Shown one piece after another: positions 1 through 9,312 of a DNA stretch of 64,000 nucleotides. The notes below the pieces were generated by a model, which worked only from the letters and a program-made list of their open reading frames with translations, did not search any database and was not told the origin of the DNA. The position numbers and the translations under genes are program-made. This stretch comes from Granulicella sp. (lineage in GTDB: Bacteria; Acidobacteriota; Terriglobia; Terriglobales; Acidobacteriaceae). The DNA is taken from the NCBI GenBank assembly GCA_027450185.1, contig DAIDKF010000003.1:62001-126000 (forward strand), read 5' to 3'. Within the stretch, counting starts at the first letter, position 1, and each line of letters begins with the position of its first letter.

Positions 1-120
1 CGGGGGCTTGAGCATCGAGGTGTCCCGGAAGGGAGTTGCGTCCTGCGGTGGCATCGCAATCTGGGCGGTTAGAGGGAGGGCTGCTGACATGAGAATAGCA
101 ATGCCGACATAGGTTTTCAT
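1..120 (-). CDS. Secreted protein, N-terminal fragment
   Basis: Only the first 40 codons are present; the gene runs off the left edge. Reading leftward from an ATG, the product begins MKTYVGIAILMSAALPLTAQ, a typical signal peptide with Lys2, a hydrophobic core and a likely cut after Ala-Gln. The exported part visible here ends in DTSMLKPP. I recall similar N-termini before thioredoxin-fold (DsbA-like) domains in acidobacteria, but nothing in the window confirms that, so no function is assigned. Confidence 0.5.
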   Translation of the reverse strand, partial: MKTYVGIAILMSAALPLTAQIAMPPQDATPFRDTSMLKPP

Positions 121-307
121 GCGTCGGTTATATCAGAATGCAACGTGCGGGTACGGGTGATTTTGGTGGGGCATGCGCGCGTTGAGAGTTGGGTGGAGAA
201 GTAATCGGACTGTTCAATACGAGGGTGTGTGCGGGATAATGGCTGCTTGCCGCGCGGAGCTTTGGCTTGCGGGCTATCTAGCGGGTAGGTTGTGCGCGGA
301 GCTGCCG

Positions 308-1288
308 ATGTTTGTTCCTTCTACGTTTGCTGTGGCGCTGTTAATGACAGTTCTCAGCACAATCTGTTGGGGATCGTTTGCGAATACGTTCAAGGGGACG
401 AAGAACTATCGGTTTGAGTTGTACTACTGGGACTATGCGCTGGGGATTTTTTTGATGGCGTTGGCGCTGGCCTTCACGATGGGCAGCTATAAGGGAGGGC
501 CGACGGCGTTTGTTGCGAATGTGCGCTCAGCCGATGATTTGAATTTGTTGTATGCGGCGCTGGGTGGGTTCATCTTCAATATCGCGAACGTGCTGCTGAT
601 TGCAGGGATCGAGATGGTGGGGCTGGCCGTGGCGTTTCCGATCTCGATTGGGCTTGCGCTGGTGGAGGGCGTGGTGCTGAGTTACGCGCTGCAGCCGAGG
701 GGAAATGCGATGCTGCTTGCGACGGGCGTGTTGATGGCCGTGGTGGCGGTGGTGCTGGTAGGGAAGTCGTATGGGGCGCTGAGGACTGGGTCTGAGGCGG
801 TGTCGAAAAGAGGCGTGTGGGTGTGCGTGGTGTCGGGATTTTTGATGGGGATCTTTGCGCCGTTTGTGACGCGGGCGATGACGCGCGGGAACACTCTGAC
901 GCCTTATACGACGGCGGTGTATCTGACTGGAGGAGCATTTGTGTGCTGCTTCTTCTTCAATACGATTCTGATGCGGCGGCCGATTGTGGGAAGTCCGGTG
1001 GCGGCGGCAGATTATCTTCACGCGCCGGCGGGATATCATGCGCTGGGGCTTCTGGGCGGGGCGATCTGGGGACTGGGGACGGTGCTGAATTTTGTGGCGG
1101 CGAGCCTGGTGGGAGTGGCGATCTCTTATGCGATCGGGCAGGCGTCGCCGATGGTGGCTTGTCTGTGGGGGGTGTTTGCGTGGAAGGAGTTCAGGGGCGC
1201 GGATCACAAAGCAAAGGGATATTTGGCGGCGATGGTGATGTGCTATGTGATGGCGCTGGTGCTGATTGCTCGCGCTTATGCTGGATGA
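308..1288 (+). CDS. GRP/DMT-type sugar permease
   Basis: Inner-membrane permease of about 326 residues and roughly ten hydrophobic segments, with no signal peptide or soluble domain. The N-terminal stretch (TICWGSFANTFKGTKNYRFE) and the glycine-rich helices resemble the glucose/ribose porter branch of the drug/metabolite superfamily and plant ureide permeases. The reading frame is open further upstream, but the ATG chosen has GCGGAG six bases before it and starts directly at the first membrane helix. It lies just upstream of an ABM-domain gene and ribokinase on the same strand, which suggests uptake of ribose or a nucleoside-derived sugar for the kinase. Substrate is inferred from context only. 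Confidence 0.75.
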   Translation: MFVPSTFAVALLMTVLSTICWGSFANTFKGTKNYRFELYYWDYALGIFLMALALAFTMGSYKGGPTAFVANVRSADDLNLLYAALGGFIFNIANVLLIAGIEMVGLAVAFPISIGLALVEGVVLSYALQPRGNAMLLATGVLMAVVAVVLVGKSYGALRTGSEAVSKRGVWVCVVSGFLMGIFAPFVTRAMTRGNTLTPYTTAVYLTGGAFVCCFFFNTILMRRPIVGSPVAAADYLHAPAGYHALGLLGGAIWGLGTVLNFVAASLVGVAISYAIGQASPMVACLWGVFAWKEFRGADHKAKGYLAAMVMCYVMALVLIARAYAG

Positions 1289-1314
1289 GTGCATAGGAAG
1301 ATGGAGGATGGCGC

Positions 1315-1617
1315 GTGGTACTTGAGGCAGCGATTCTAAATGTGATTCCTGGGGAGGAGGCGGCGTTTGAGGACGCAATGCAGGTTGCTCGGCCGCTGAT
1401 TGCAGCTACACCAGGCTTTGTGGCAATCGACGTTCGCCGCTGCATGGAGACGACGAACCGGTATTTGCTGCTGGTTCAGTGGAGAAGCCTGGAGGACCAC
1501 ACGGTGGGCTTCCGTCAATCGGACCGCTTTCCGCGGTGGCGCGAGCTGCTGCATCATTTTTACGATCCGGCTCCTGTGGTGCAGCACTATGGCGATTCGA
1601 TTTTGCCGAAGGACTGA
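1315..1617 (+). CDS. ABM (antibiotic biosynthesis monooxygenase) domain protein
   Basis: 100-residue protein with the ferredoxin-like ABM fold pattern: an N-terminal strand (LEAAILNVIPGEEAAFEDAM), a helix around ATPGF, then the YLLLVQWRSLEDH strand and the RWRELLHHFYDPAPVVQHY tail. Members are small dimeric oxygenases, or isomerase-like proteins of unknown substrate. The start is GTG, preceded by GGAGG at a seven-base spacing; no in-frame ATG fits. It sits 26 bp after the permease and 11 bp before ribokinase, so the three are probably cotranscribed. Its role in sugar use is unknown. Confidence 0.75.
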   Translation: MVLEAAILNVIPGEEAAFEDAMQVARPLIAATPGFVAIDVRRCMETTNRYLLLVQWRSLEDHTVGFRQSDRFPRWRELLHHFYDPAPVVQHYGDSILPKD

Positions 1618-1628
1618 GACGGAGAGGC

Positions 1629-2549
1629 ATGGGGAAAAAGATTGTAGTGCTGGGAAGCTTTGTGGCGGACGTGGCATTTCGGGCGGCGCGGCTGCCGGCC
1701 TGGGGAGAGACGCTGATGGGCAGCGGATTTGCGCTGGGGCCTGGAGGCAAGGGGTCGAACCAGGCGGTGGCAGCGGCGAGGGCAGGCGCGCAGGTGCAGA
1801 TGATCTCGCGGCTCGGTGACGATGCGTTTGGAAGGCTGGCGCGGGAGACATGGGCGGCGGATGGGATCGATGCGTCGTTGGTGGAGAACTGCGACATGGC
1901 GACGGGGTCAGCGGTGATTTTGATTGACGAGGTACGTGGGGAGAACGCGATTATCGTGGTGCCGGGAGCCTGCTTTACGCTGACGGCGGAGGATGTGGAT
2001 GCGGCGGCGGAGGCGATTGGCGCGGCGGGAGTGCTGCTCGCACAGTTGGAATTGCAGGTGAAGACGGTGGAGCGCGGGCTGCGGCTGGCGCGAGCTGCGG
2101 GCGTGACGACGATCTTGAATCCGGCGCCGGCGCAGAGTTTAAGCGATGAGATGTTGGGGTTGGTGGATTTTCTGATTCCGAATGAGAGTGAGGCCGCGCT
2201 GCTGACGGGAAGGGTGGTGGAGACGGCGACGCAGGCGGAGACGGCGGCCAGGGCTCTGATGGAAAGGGGAGCGAGAAATGTGATGGTGACGATGGGGGCG
2301 CAGGGAGTTCTGGTGTGCGAGGCCGGCGCGGAGGCGGTGGTGGTGGCAGCGGTGGATGCGGGGGCGGTGGTGGAGACGACAGGGGCGGGTGATGCATTCT
2401 GCGGAGGGTTTGCGGCGGCGCTGAGCGAGGGGCGGACCGTGCTGGAGGCGGCAAGGTTCGGCTGCGCGACTGCGGGGATTTCGGTGACGCGGGCGGGCAC
2501 GGCGCCATCGATGCCGCGGCGAAATGAGGTCCTGGCGCTGCTGGGATAG
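1629..2549 (+). CDS. rbsK: Ribokinase (PfkB family)
   Basis: Phosphorylates ribose to ribose-5-phosphate with ATP in the cytoplasm. The 306-residue length fits the family. The substrate loop GGKGSNQA is near residues 39-46, and the C-terminal PfkB signature TTGAGDAFCGGF carries the catalytic base Asp255. The first strand KIVVLGSFVAD is typical of ribokinases. ATG was chosen because the nucleotide-fold strand starts at once; GGAGAGG lies just before it. The open frame continues upstream inside the ABM gene but is not homologous. The permease two genes upstream is the likely source of substrate. A related PfkB sugar kinase cannot be fully excluded. Confidence 0.88.
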   Translation: MGKKIVVLGSFVADVAFRAARLPAWGETLMGSGFALGPGGKGSNQAVAAARAGAQVQMISRLGDDAFGRLARETWAADGIDASLVENCDMATGSAVILIDEVRGENAIIVVPGACFTLTAEDVDAAAEAIGAAGVLLAQLELQVKTVERGLRLARAAGVTTILNPAPAQSLSDEMLGLVDFLIPNESEAALLTGRVVETATQAETAARALMERGARNVMVTMGAQGVLVCEAGAEAVVVAAVDAGAVVETTGAGDAFCGGFAAALSEGRTVLEAARFGCATAGISVTRAGTAPSMPRRNEVLALLG

Positions 2550-2607
2550 GGGCAGGTTGCGATGCAGCATGGGCGATTGTGCGACGTCAGGGAGCGGTCC
2601 GATGATG

Positions 2608-2632
2608 GCGGCCTGGCGTTTCTGCAGGCCGC
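2608..2632. terminator. Possible hairpin after ribokinase operon
   Basis: Perfect 8-bp inverted repeat GCGGCCTG/CAGGCCGC with a 9-nt loop, 58 bp after the ribokinase stop. No T-run follows, so it is at best a weak or factor-assisted terminator. Confidence 0.3.
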
Positions 2633-2799
2633 ATGAAGCCGTCTTCACCGCCCGCTTTGCGGACATTTCCTTTGCTATCTCCACCGGACTTTCATGTCAA
2701 AAAATTCATTGGCAGTGTTAACTGGTTGTGGTATTCTTTCGCCACTTCTGGGCCATTCATCGCTATAGCAGTTGCTATTTCGTAGAAGGGAACTTGATT

Positions 2800-3864
2800 A
2801 TGAAGGTTTCTCGCAGGAGTTTATTGCAGGAACTGGCAGGGGTGGGGGGACTGGCTGCCATGCTGGCGCAGCCGGGAGTAGCGGAAGCTCTGAACGCAGT
2901 GCTCCAGGCGAGTCAGGCGGTTCCGGCGGATCAAGAGCCGGGTAACTCAGCGGCGTTCTGGAGTACTTTTTTGCAGAAGCAGCCGGAGGGGCGTGGGCTC
3001 TTTCACAAGTCGCCGGGGATGGACCAGGACCGGCAGGTGAATTTTCTGCACTACAGCGCGACCAAGGGTCTGCGCTACTCGGAGGATGTGCATCGGACCG
3101 AGCTACCGGACTACCCGGGAGACGTGACGGCGAACCTGAATGTAGGTGGAGTGCGGCTGTCAAAGGCGGATCAGCAGGCATTTGAGGATAAGCGCTCGGC
3201 ACAGTTGCGAGTGGATTTGCTGCAGGGGCAGCGGATGTACAACATGATCGATCCGTTGGCGTGGATGGCGCTGGCCGGGATTTTTCCGACCCAGGCGGGG
3301 AAGCTGCCTCCGTTGCAGAACCTGAGCTTCGATCCGGGAACGTCGATGGAGAGCATGAACCATATTGTGCTGCCGGGAGGGGTGGCGCATCTGGCGATGA
3401 ATGTGTCGATGCTGCCACGGGAGTCACCGTTCATGGTGGTGATCAACAAACTGGTGACGGACACGAGCAAAGTGGCGCCAATCCTGGGGCTGCCGGCGAT
3501 CAGCGTGACGGCGCTGAGCGGCTTCAGCAAGCTGTACGGGATGATGGAGAATAGAACGACGTTCTTGTTCCAGTCGCGACCGCAGATGGCGTATACAACG
3601 CAGCAGGCGCGCACAGCGGCGGATACCACGATCGGCATGAACCTGCCGGCGGGGGATTATGTGTTGGTGCCGCAGGTGCACACGGACCAGTTGAAGCCTT
3701 ATATGAATTCGCTGAAGCTGGTGAATGGCTACCTGGTCGATAAGAACGCGCCCACGAACAGTTCAGTGTATGAGCAGGCGCAGAACGCCGAGCCAGACAT
3801 TAGTTACGTAACGATGCATGTTGGAGTGAAGCCGCTGTATGCTGGCGGCCAGAAGTCGTCGTAA
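2800..3864 (+). CDS. Exported protein of unknown function
   Basis: 354 residues. The N-terminus (MKVSRRSLLQELAGVGGLAA) has a twin-arginine pattern followed by a hydrophobic stretch and AQPGVAEA, so Tat export is likely. The rest is soluble, rich in short polar segments, with no motif I recognise. GAAGGGAA lies eight bases before the ATG, which is why this start was preferred to an upstream in-frame one. It is followed on the same strand by another secreted protein and a caspase-fold protein, so the three may work together in the envelope. Function unknown. Confidence 0.65.
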   Translation: MKVSRRSLLQELAGVGGLAAMLAQPGVAEALNAVLQASQAVPADQEPGNSAAFWSTFLQKQPEGRGLFHKSPGMDQDRQVNFLHYSATKGLRYSEDVHRTELPDYPGDVTANLNVGGVRLSKADQQAFEDKRSAQLRVDLLQGQRMYNMIDPLAWMALAGIFPTQAGKLPPLQNLSFDPGTSMESMNHIVLPGGVAHLAMNVSMLPRESPFMVVINKLVTDTSKVAPILGLPAISVTALSGFSKLYGMMENRTTFLFQSRPQMAYTTQQARTAADTTIGMNLPAGDYVLVPQVHTDQLKPYMNSLKLVNGYLVDKNAPTNSSVYEQAQNAEPDISYVTMHVGVKPLYAGGQKSS

Positions 3865-3923
3865 TAATCCGCGCCTGCACTGAGGATGAAGCAGAGAATC
3901 GCGACGGGATGAGATGAGACGCG

Positions 3924-4988
3924 ATGTGGACACATAGATACCGCGTGAGAGTGGTCCAGACGATGGCGGCGGCGGCCGTAACGGTGGGGTTATGGATGGG
4001 CGGCGCAGCCGCGGGCGCACAACACTTCGGCCTGCCGCTGATGAAGAGCAAGGTTACTCTGCAACGCAAGCTCCCGGCGGTGATGCAACTGCCTGGAACG
4101 GCTGTGAAGATCAGCGTGAGCAGTCATGGCGGCCCCGAGTATCTTGCGCAGGACTTCGAGTCTATGCTGGGTGCCGAGTTGCAGAGAGATGATCCGCGGC
4201 TGCGGATCGAGAACAGCGACGCAGACAGCTTGATCGAATGCCAGATAACAGAGTTTGATCATCCCGCGCCAACGGTCACCGTGAGACCGGGGATTCAGAC
4301 GGGACGGACCGTGCCGCCGGATGTCGCGTATACGCGTGTGACGGGCACGATGCGCGTTTCATTCAAGGTGCGCAAGGACTCCGGAGCGACGCTGGGGCAG
4401 GATGACATTGTTGCGCAGTATGACCAGGAGTTTGATACGTCGGGGAATGCGGTCAGCGGCGGACTGCTGGGTGGGATGAAGAACAGCTTTAAACGTGTGA
4501 CGGGCGGAGCGAAGAGCGAGAACATGAATCCCCCGACGGATGCGGAACTGCGCAACGACCTGATGAACGATGCGGTGCAGCAGATAGCTCGGCAATTGGT
4601 GACGACACGGGAGACAATCGAGGTTTTGCTGGCCAAGGGAAAGGGGATGGATGACGGAGTGAAAGATGCTGAGGCGGGCCTGTGGAGCCGGGCGCTAGAG
4701 GCATGGGAGACGGCACCGGCACTGCCGAGGCCAGTCGATGATGCCTATCGGCTATACGATATCGGGGTAGCGTACGAAGCAATGGGTTATGCGGCGGATG
4801 ATGTGCAGATTGCCATGAGATTTCTGGATCAGGCGTCGATCAATTACGGGAAGGCCATCGACAGCGATCCGGCGGAGAAGTATTTTCTGGAGCCGCAGAA
4901 ACGAATCGAAACAGCGCTGGCGCACTATGAGAAGCTCCAGGAGGAAGCAAAACGTCACCCGGGATCTCGCTCGGGGTCTGGACGATGA
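3924..4988 (+). CDS. Secreted protein with C-terminal TPR-like region
   Basis: 354 residues. It has a signal peptide (hydrophobic core TMAAAAVTVGLWMGGAAAGA, cut near GAQ). The middle contains beta-rich sequence with repeated short glycine segments. From about residue 245 it is helical: WSRALEAWETAP, DAYRLYDIGVAYEAMGY and FLDQASINYGKAIDSDP look like two tetratricopeptide-type hairpins. The stop codon overlaps the start of the caspase-fold gene (ATGA), so translation is probably coupled. I do not recognise the N-terminal domain; an accessory or scaffold protein for the downstream peptidase is an inference. Confidence 0.65.
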   Translation: MWTHRYRVRVVQTMAAAAVTVGLWMGGAAAGAQHFGLPLMKSKVTLQRKLPAVMQLPGTAVKISVSSHGGPEYLAQDFESMLGAELQRDDPRLRIENSDADSLIECQITEFDHPAPTVTVRPGIQTGRTVPPDVAYTRVTGTMRVSFKVRKDSGATLGQDDIVAQYDQEFDTSGNAVSGGLLGGMKNSFKRVTGGAKSENMNPPTDAELRNDLMNDAVQQIARQLVTTRETIEVLLAKGKGMDDGVKDAEAGLWSRALEAWETAPALPRPVDDAYRLYDIGVAYEAMGYAADDVQIAMRFLDQASINYGKAIDSDPAEKYFLEPQKRIETALAHYEKLQEEAKRHPGSRSGSGR

Positions 4989-6379
4989 AGACGCATAGGT
5001 TTTGCGATGTGGTTGAGGTGAACGTGAAGCGCTGGTGCTCCTATATGCGATGGCTGCTACTGGTGGTAGCGATAAATTTCATTGCGCTGCCAATTGCTCA
5101 TGGGCAGGGAAGCAGGTGCGGTGCGGGCAAGGATTTAATTGTGCAGGCGCTGGAGCGCGCAGGACCGCAGAGCAGTGTAGAGGATTTTGAGGATGCGCTG
5201 GAGTTGCTCAAGAGCGCCGCGGCGATGTGCAGCGAGTTGGGCGATGCGTGGTACTACCGAAGCCTGGTGGAGGCGCGACTGGGAAATGCCGGTCTGGCGA
5301 GGTTCTCTGCCGACCAGGCACGGCTGGTAGGGTCGGAGGCCCAGAACGAGGGTCTGAATCCGTTTGTGCTGGCGACGCCAGCGGCACCAGGCGGCCGTGG
5401 CATTGGGGCGGCCACAGGGTCGGGCGCAGCTCCTCCAGCGAGCGCGGGTTCAGCGGAGGTTCCGGGGCCGGTGCAGCAGAAGTGGGCGCTGGTGATTGGG
5501 ATCAGCCGTTTCTCCGATCACAATATTCCGGAGCTGAACTTTACAACCAGCGATGCGCAATCGTTCGCGGCTGTGCTTAGCGATCCTGGGATTGGTCGCT
5601 TTCCGAAAGCCAACGTGCATACGCTGCTTGATGAGCAGGCGACGACAGTGCATATCAAGGAGCAGATCAACTGGATTGCGCGGCACGCCCAGCCCAATGA
5701 CATGGTGGTGATCTACATGGCGACGCATGGATCGCCGCGCTCAATCGATACTGTGGGACAACTGAACTATCTGGTGACCTACGATACGGAGATCGATAGC
5801 AGCGACAATCCGAATCAGGATGCGCTGTACGCAACAGCATATCCAATGATCGATTTGACGAATGCGGTTGCGACGCGGATGCGTGCGCTGCGGACGCTGG
5901 TGGTGTTGGATACGTGTTACAGCGGAGGGTCCATCAAAAATGGCGGTAGGATGATGGGCAAAGGGTTGGCCAATGCTTCGCCATCGGCGGCGGCGTTGGA
6001 GCGAATGAGCGAAGGCACGGGACGGATTGTCTTCGCCGCAGCCGGGGTGAATCAGGAGTCGCTCGAGAGCCCCAAGCTGCGCCATGGCTACTTCACGTAC
6101 TTTCTGATGCAGCAACTGCGTCAGAGTAAGGGACTGACGCCATTGACCGACGTCTTTGCTGCAGTGCAGAAGGAGGTTCCGACGCAAGTGGCAGCGGATG
6201 ATCCGGGGGATGACCTGCACCAGAATCCGGTGATGGAGCGAAGCTCGAATCAGGCTGACTTTGCGCTTGGCGAACCGGGGGCAGCGTCGGCTGCGGTGAG
6301 ACGCCCTGCGGCTACGTGGCTACCGGGCGCCGTGCTGGCGGCTTCGGCTACTGTTGCGCTTGGGCCGTCGTCATGGTGA
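4985..6379 (+). CDS. Secreted caspase-fold (peptidase C14) protein
   Basis: 464 residues. A signal sequence (RWLLLVVAINFIALPIAHGQ) is followed by a short helical region, a linker rich in Ala, Gly and Pro, and a caspase p20-like domain from about residue 167 (WALVIGISRFSDHNIPELNF). The catalytic dyad is intact: His248 in YMATHGS and Cys311 in VVLDTCYSGG. The end is a hydrophobic segment that could be a membrane anchor. Bacterial relatives are metacaspase- or paracaspase-like, often Arg/Lys-specific. The start overlaps the previous gene; an ATG at base 5048, directly before the signal peptide, is a good alternative. Substrates are unknown. Confidence 0.8.
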   Translation: MKTHRFCDVVEVNVKRWCSYMRWLLLVVAINFIALPIAHGQGSRCGAGKDLIVQALERAGPQSSVEDFEDALELLKSAAAMCSELGDAWYYRSLVEARLGNAGLARFSADQARLVGSEAQNEGLNPFVLATPAAPGGRGIGAATGSGAAPPASAGSAEVPGPVQQKWALVIGISRFSDHNIPELNFTTSDAQSFAAVLSDPGIGRFPKANVHTLLDEQATTVHIKEQINWIARHAQPNDMVVIYMATHGSPRSIDTVGQLNYLVTYDTEIDSSDNPNQDALYATAYPMIDLTNAVATRMRALRTLVVLDTCYSGGSIKNGGRMMGKGLANASPSAAALERMSEGTGRIVFAAAGVNQESLESPKLRHGYFTYFLMQQLRQSKGLTPLTDVFAAVQKEVPTQVAADDPGDDLHQNPVMERSSNQADFALGEPGAASAAVRRPAATWLPGAVLAASATVALGPSSW

Positions 6380-6702
6380 CATATCGCGTCGAGTAGCTGT
6401 TGTATCGCAGTCAATTTCGGAATTGATTTCACAGCGCTATTTCTCTGTGTGGTCAGCCCTTCACCGTTGCGCTACTCGAATAAAACTCCTGGTACAACAG
6501 ATCGGTCAGGCTAATCTCACCCTCTATAAATCGCTTCTCTTTCCTGGCTCCTTTTGAAGTTGCGATTTTGAGTAGCGTTTCAAACGTGCAGTACTCATGT
6601 GCAACATTCACAGGAAAGGCCGAAAAGTTCGGCGATTTTAGATGCGCGTGCATGTTTTGCGTAGCTATAGAAGTATGTCTTTAAACCACTTACGCGTCTA
6701 AC
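6380..6702. other. Gap between caspase-fold gene and guaA
   Basis: 323 bp, AT-richer than the flanks. It contains one minus-strand open frame of 66 codons (bases 6453-6653) just after guaA, with no homology or ribosome site I can support. No clear hairpin terminator is visible between these convergent genes. Confidence 0.4.
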
Positions 6703-8346
6703 TCACTCCCACTCAATTGTGCCCGGCGGCTTCGAGGTAATGTCGTACACTACGCGATTGATCCCCCGCACCTCGCTCACAATCCTGCTTGAGATCGTGC
6801 GCAGCACCTCATACGGCAGCGCCGCCCAATCCGCTGTCATCCCATCCTCGCTCTCCACCGCACGAATCGCACATGTATACGCATACGTTCTCTGATCGCC
6901 CATCACGCCTACTGTCTTCACCGGAAGCAGCACCGCAAAGCTCTGCCACACCTTCCGATACAGCCCCGCGCGCTTGATCTCCGCCGTACAAATTGCATCG
7001 GCCTCCTGCAGAATCGCAACCCGTTCCGGCGTCACCTCGCCGAGAATCCGCACCGCCAGCCCCGGCCCCGGAAACGGTTGCCGTTCCAGAATCTCCTCCG
7101 GCATCTGCAGGTCGCGCCCAATCCTGCGCACTTCATCTTTGAACAGATCGCGCAGTGGCTCAATCAACTTCAGCTTCATATCCGCCGGCAGTCCGCCCAC
7201 ATTGTGGTGGCTCTTGATCACGTGCGAAGGCCCATGAACACTGGCCGATTCAATCACGTCCGGATACAGCGTGCCTTGCACCAGCCATGCCACCTCTTCA
7301 CCCGCGGACTTCTCCGCCTCAAAGATCTTCCTGGCCTCATCGTCGAACACGGCAATGAATTCATTCCCAATCGCCTTGCGTTTCTTCTCCGGATCGGTCA
7401 CGCCCGCCAGCTTCAAAAGGAATCTCTCGCTCGCATCCACCGCCACCACATTCAGGTGCAACTCATCGCGCATCGTCTGCTGCACCTTCGCAAACTCATC
7501 CTTGCGCAGCACGCCGTTGTTCACAAAGATGCACGTCAGCCGCTCGCCAATCGCCCGTGCCACCAGCACCGCCGCCACACTCGAATCCACACCGCCGCTC
7601 AGCCCGCAGATCGCATGTCCGGTCGGCCCCACCTGCTCGCGAATCTTCGCCACCGTCGACGCAATAAAATGCTCCGGCGTCCAGTCCTGTGCCGCCCCGC
7701 AGATATCCACCGCAAAGTTGCGCAGCAACTCCGTCCCCTGCTTCGTGTGCGCCACCTCCGGATGAAACTGCACCGCCCACATCCTGCGCGACTCATCCGC
7801 AATCCCTGCCACTGCATTCGACGTCCTCGCCGTCACCCGAAATCCCGGCGCCAGCGCCTCGGCATGGTCTCCATGCGACATCCATACCGACATGGTCGCC
7901 GGCAGCCCGCTGAACAGCGGCGTCTCGTCCACCACGGTCACCTCTGCGTGGCCATACTCGCGCGCATCTGCGGGCACCACCCGCCCGCCCAGATGGTGTG
8001 TCATAAACTGCAACCCGTAGCAGATACCGAGAATCGGCAGCCCTGTACTCAGGATCGCCTGATCGGCCTTCGGCGCCGCATCGTCATACACGCTCGACGG
8101 CCCACCCGACAGCACAATCCCCTTCGGCTTCAGAGCTAGAATCGTCTCCAGCTTCGTCGTGCACGGCAGCACCACCGAGAATACATTGAACTCGCGAATT
8201 CGCCGCGCAATCAACTGCGTATACTGCGAGCCGAAATCGAGAATAACAATAATCGACGAGACCGGGGAAAGAGCGGCCGATGAGACCGGGGAAACAATAG
8301 TCGACGAGGCTGCTGCTGTGCTGGTTGATGTACCGAAATTATCCAC
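6703..8346 (-). CDS. guaA: GMP synthase (glutamine-hydrolysing)
   Basis: Converts XMP to GMP with glutamine and ATP, the last step of GMP synthesis. The class I amidotransferase domain starts at [14 protein letters not shown] (residue 32) with nucleophile Cys109 in GICYGLQ and the FHPEVAH histidine/glutamate. The ATP-pyrophosphatase domain has the GLSGGVDSS loop, and the C-terminal dimerisation end KPPGTIEWE is complete. The 547-residue length exceeds the usual 510-525 because of about 30 extra N-terminal residues, low in complexity and containing SPVSS twice. The true start may be later, but no ATG lies between. It is the last gene of a minus-strand run with leuS. Confidence 0.95.
   Translation of the reverse strand: MDNFGTSTSTAAASSTIVSPVSSAALSPVSSIIVILDFGSQYTQLIARRIREFNVFSVVLPCTTKLETILALKPKGIVLSGGPSSVYDDAAPKADQAILSTGLPILGICYGLQFMTHHLGGRVVPADAREYGHAEVTVVDETPLFSGLPATMSVWMSHGDHAEALAPGFRVTARTSNAVAGIADESRRMWAVQFHPEVAHTKQGTELLRNFAVDICGAAQDWTPEHFIASTVAKIREQVGPTGHAICGLSGGVDSSVAAVLVARAIGERLTCIFVNNGVLRKDEFAKVQQTMRDELHLNVVAVDASERFLLKLAGVTDPEKKRKAIGNEFIAVFDDEARKIFEAEKSAGEEVAWLVQGTLYPDVIESASVHGPSHVIKSHHNVGGLPADMKLKLIEPLRDLFKDEVRRIGRDLQMPEEILERQPFPGPGLAVRILGEVTPERVAILQEADAICTAEIKRAGLYRKVWQSFAVLLPVKTVGVMGDQRTYAYTCAIRAVESEDGMTADWAALPYEVLRTISSRIVSEVRGINRVVYDITSKPPGTIEWE
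8254..8294. repeat. Tandem repeat in the guaA N-terminal extension
   Basis: CGAYGAGACCGGGGAAA occurs twice, 24 bp apart, in frame, producing the duplicated SPVSS peptide ahead of the first GMP synthase strand. Confidence 0.7.
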
Positions 8347-8388
8347 GTATTCAGTGTAAATCGCCAGCCTGTGGGCTTCTCCGCAGCC

Positions 8389-9312
8389 TCATCCTTCCAG
8401 CGTCCGCCACAGCCGCAGGTGAGCCACCTCATGCACCACATGGAAGTAGTCCAGCGCCGCAAGATACACCACGATCACCCCGGCCCACCACCATGCCAGA
8501 AACGTCGGGCTCTCCACATTCGAGAACGGCAGCGGGCACGCCGAAAACACCATCGCCAGTACCAGCACAGCAATCTTCACAATGCACATCACCAGGTTGA
8601 TTTCGATCAACTTCCCACGCGCAGCACCGCAGTTCGACGCCGCCTTCAGGCTCACCACCGCCCCCAGATTCCTCTGCATCGCCAGCAGCGGCGCCAGTTG
8701 AAACACCCAGCCCACCACGGCCCACAGCACGTACACCAGCAGCGATCCGCAGATCAGCATCGCGCTATAGAGCACAACGTTCGCCTCGCCGCCTCGCGCC
8801 GCCGGCCCCGTAATCGCAACCCGTCCCGCCGCCAGCATCATCCACGCCCACACCGCCCACGCCACCGTCAGCAGCACCGCCCGCAGCAAGCCCAGCGCCA
8901 GCAGCGTCACCGGACGAGCTGCCAGCGCGCGATCAAACCGCAGTAGCACCACGCTCCGTCCCACTGCCGCCATCACCACCCACGCCACCGCCGCCACTGG
9001 AAGCAGCCACACCGCCACCGGCATCGCCGCTGGAAGAATCGTCCGCATCGCAGCGCCCATCGCAGCAAACGCCGTCACCGGCCTGAACACCGTCATCGCC
9101 GTCAGCGCTGGCGTATCCAGGCTCACGCTCCGCGATACCAGCAGCGTCTGCCAAGCCGCCAGCGCCAGAATCGGTGCCCCCACCGCCCATCGCCAAAGAA
9201 CCTCCAGCCCCGTCAGCGACGGCCGCCGCCACACCTCCGTCATTACGCCCACAAACGACTGCGCGCCGCGAATCGGTCCACCTGGATGTCGCGCGTCAAC
9301 CACATCACCCAC
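8389..9312 (-). CDS. Polytopic membrane protein, acidobacterial type
   Basis: 307 residues with about six hydrophobic segments and the sequence TEVWRRPSLTGLEVLWRWAVGAP near the N-terminus, an arrangement I associate with uncharacterised acidobacterial inner-membrane proteins. No transporter or enzyme motif is visible. The GTG used here directly abuts the leuS stop codon; an ATG 69 bases further in (base 9243), just before WRRPSLTG, is equally plausible. It lies between leuS and guaA on the same strand and is probably cotranscribed. Function unknown. Confidence 0.6.
   Translation of the reverse strand: MGDVVDARHPGGPIRGAQSFVGVMTEVWRRPSLTGLEVLWRWAVGAPILALAAWQTLLVSRSVSLDTPALTAMTVFRPVTAFAAMGAAMRTILPAAMPVAVWLLPVAAVAWVVMAAVGRSVVLLRFDRALAARPVTLLALGLLRAVLLTVAWAVWAWMMLAAGRVAITGPAARGGEANVVLYSAMLICGSLLVYVLWAVVGWVFQLAPLLAMQRNLGAVVSLKAASNCGAARGKLIEINLVMCIVKIAVLVLAMVFSACPLPFSNVESPTFLAWWWAGVIVVYLAALDYFHVVHEVAHLRLWRTLEG

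Noticed and set aside
4985-6379. Caspase-fold gene as part of a phage-defence (CRISPR-caspase) system
   Set aside because: It has a signal peptide, and no CRISPR array, effector or nuclease gene is near.
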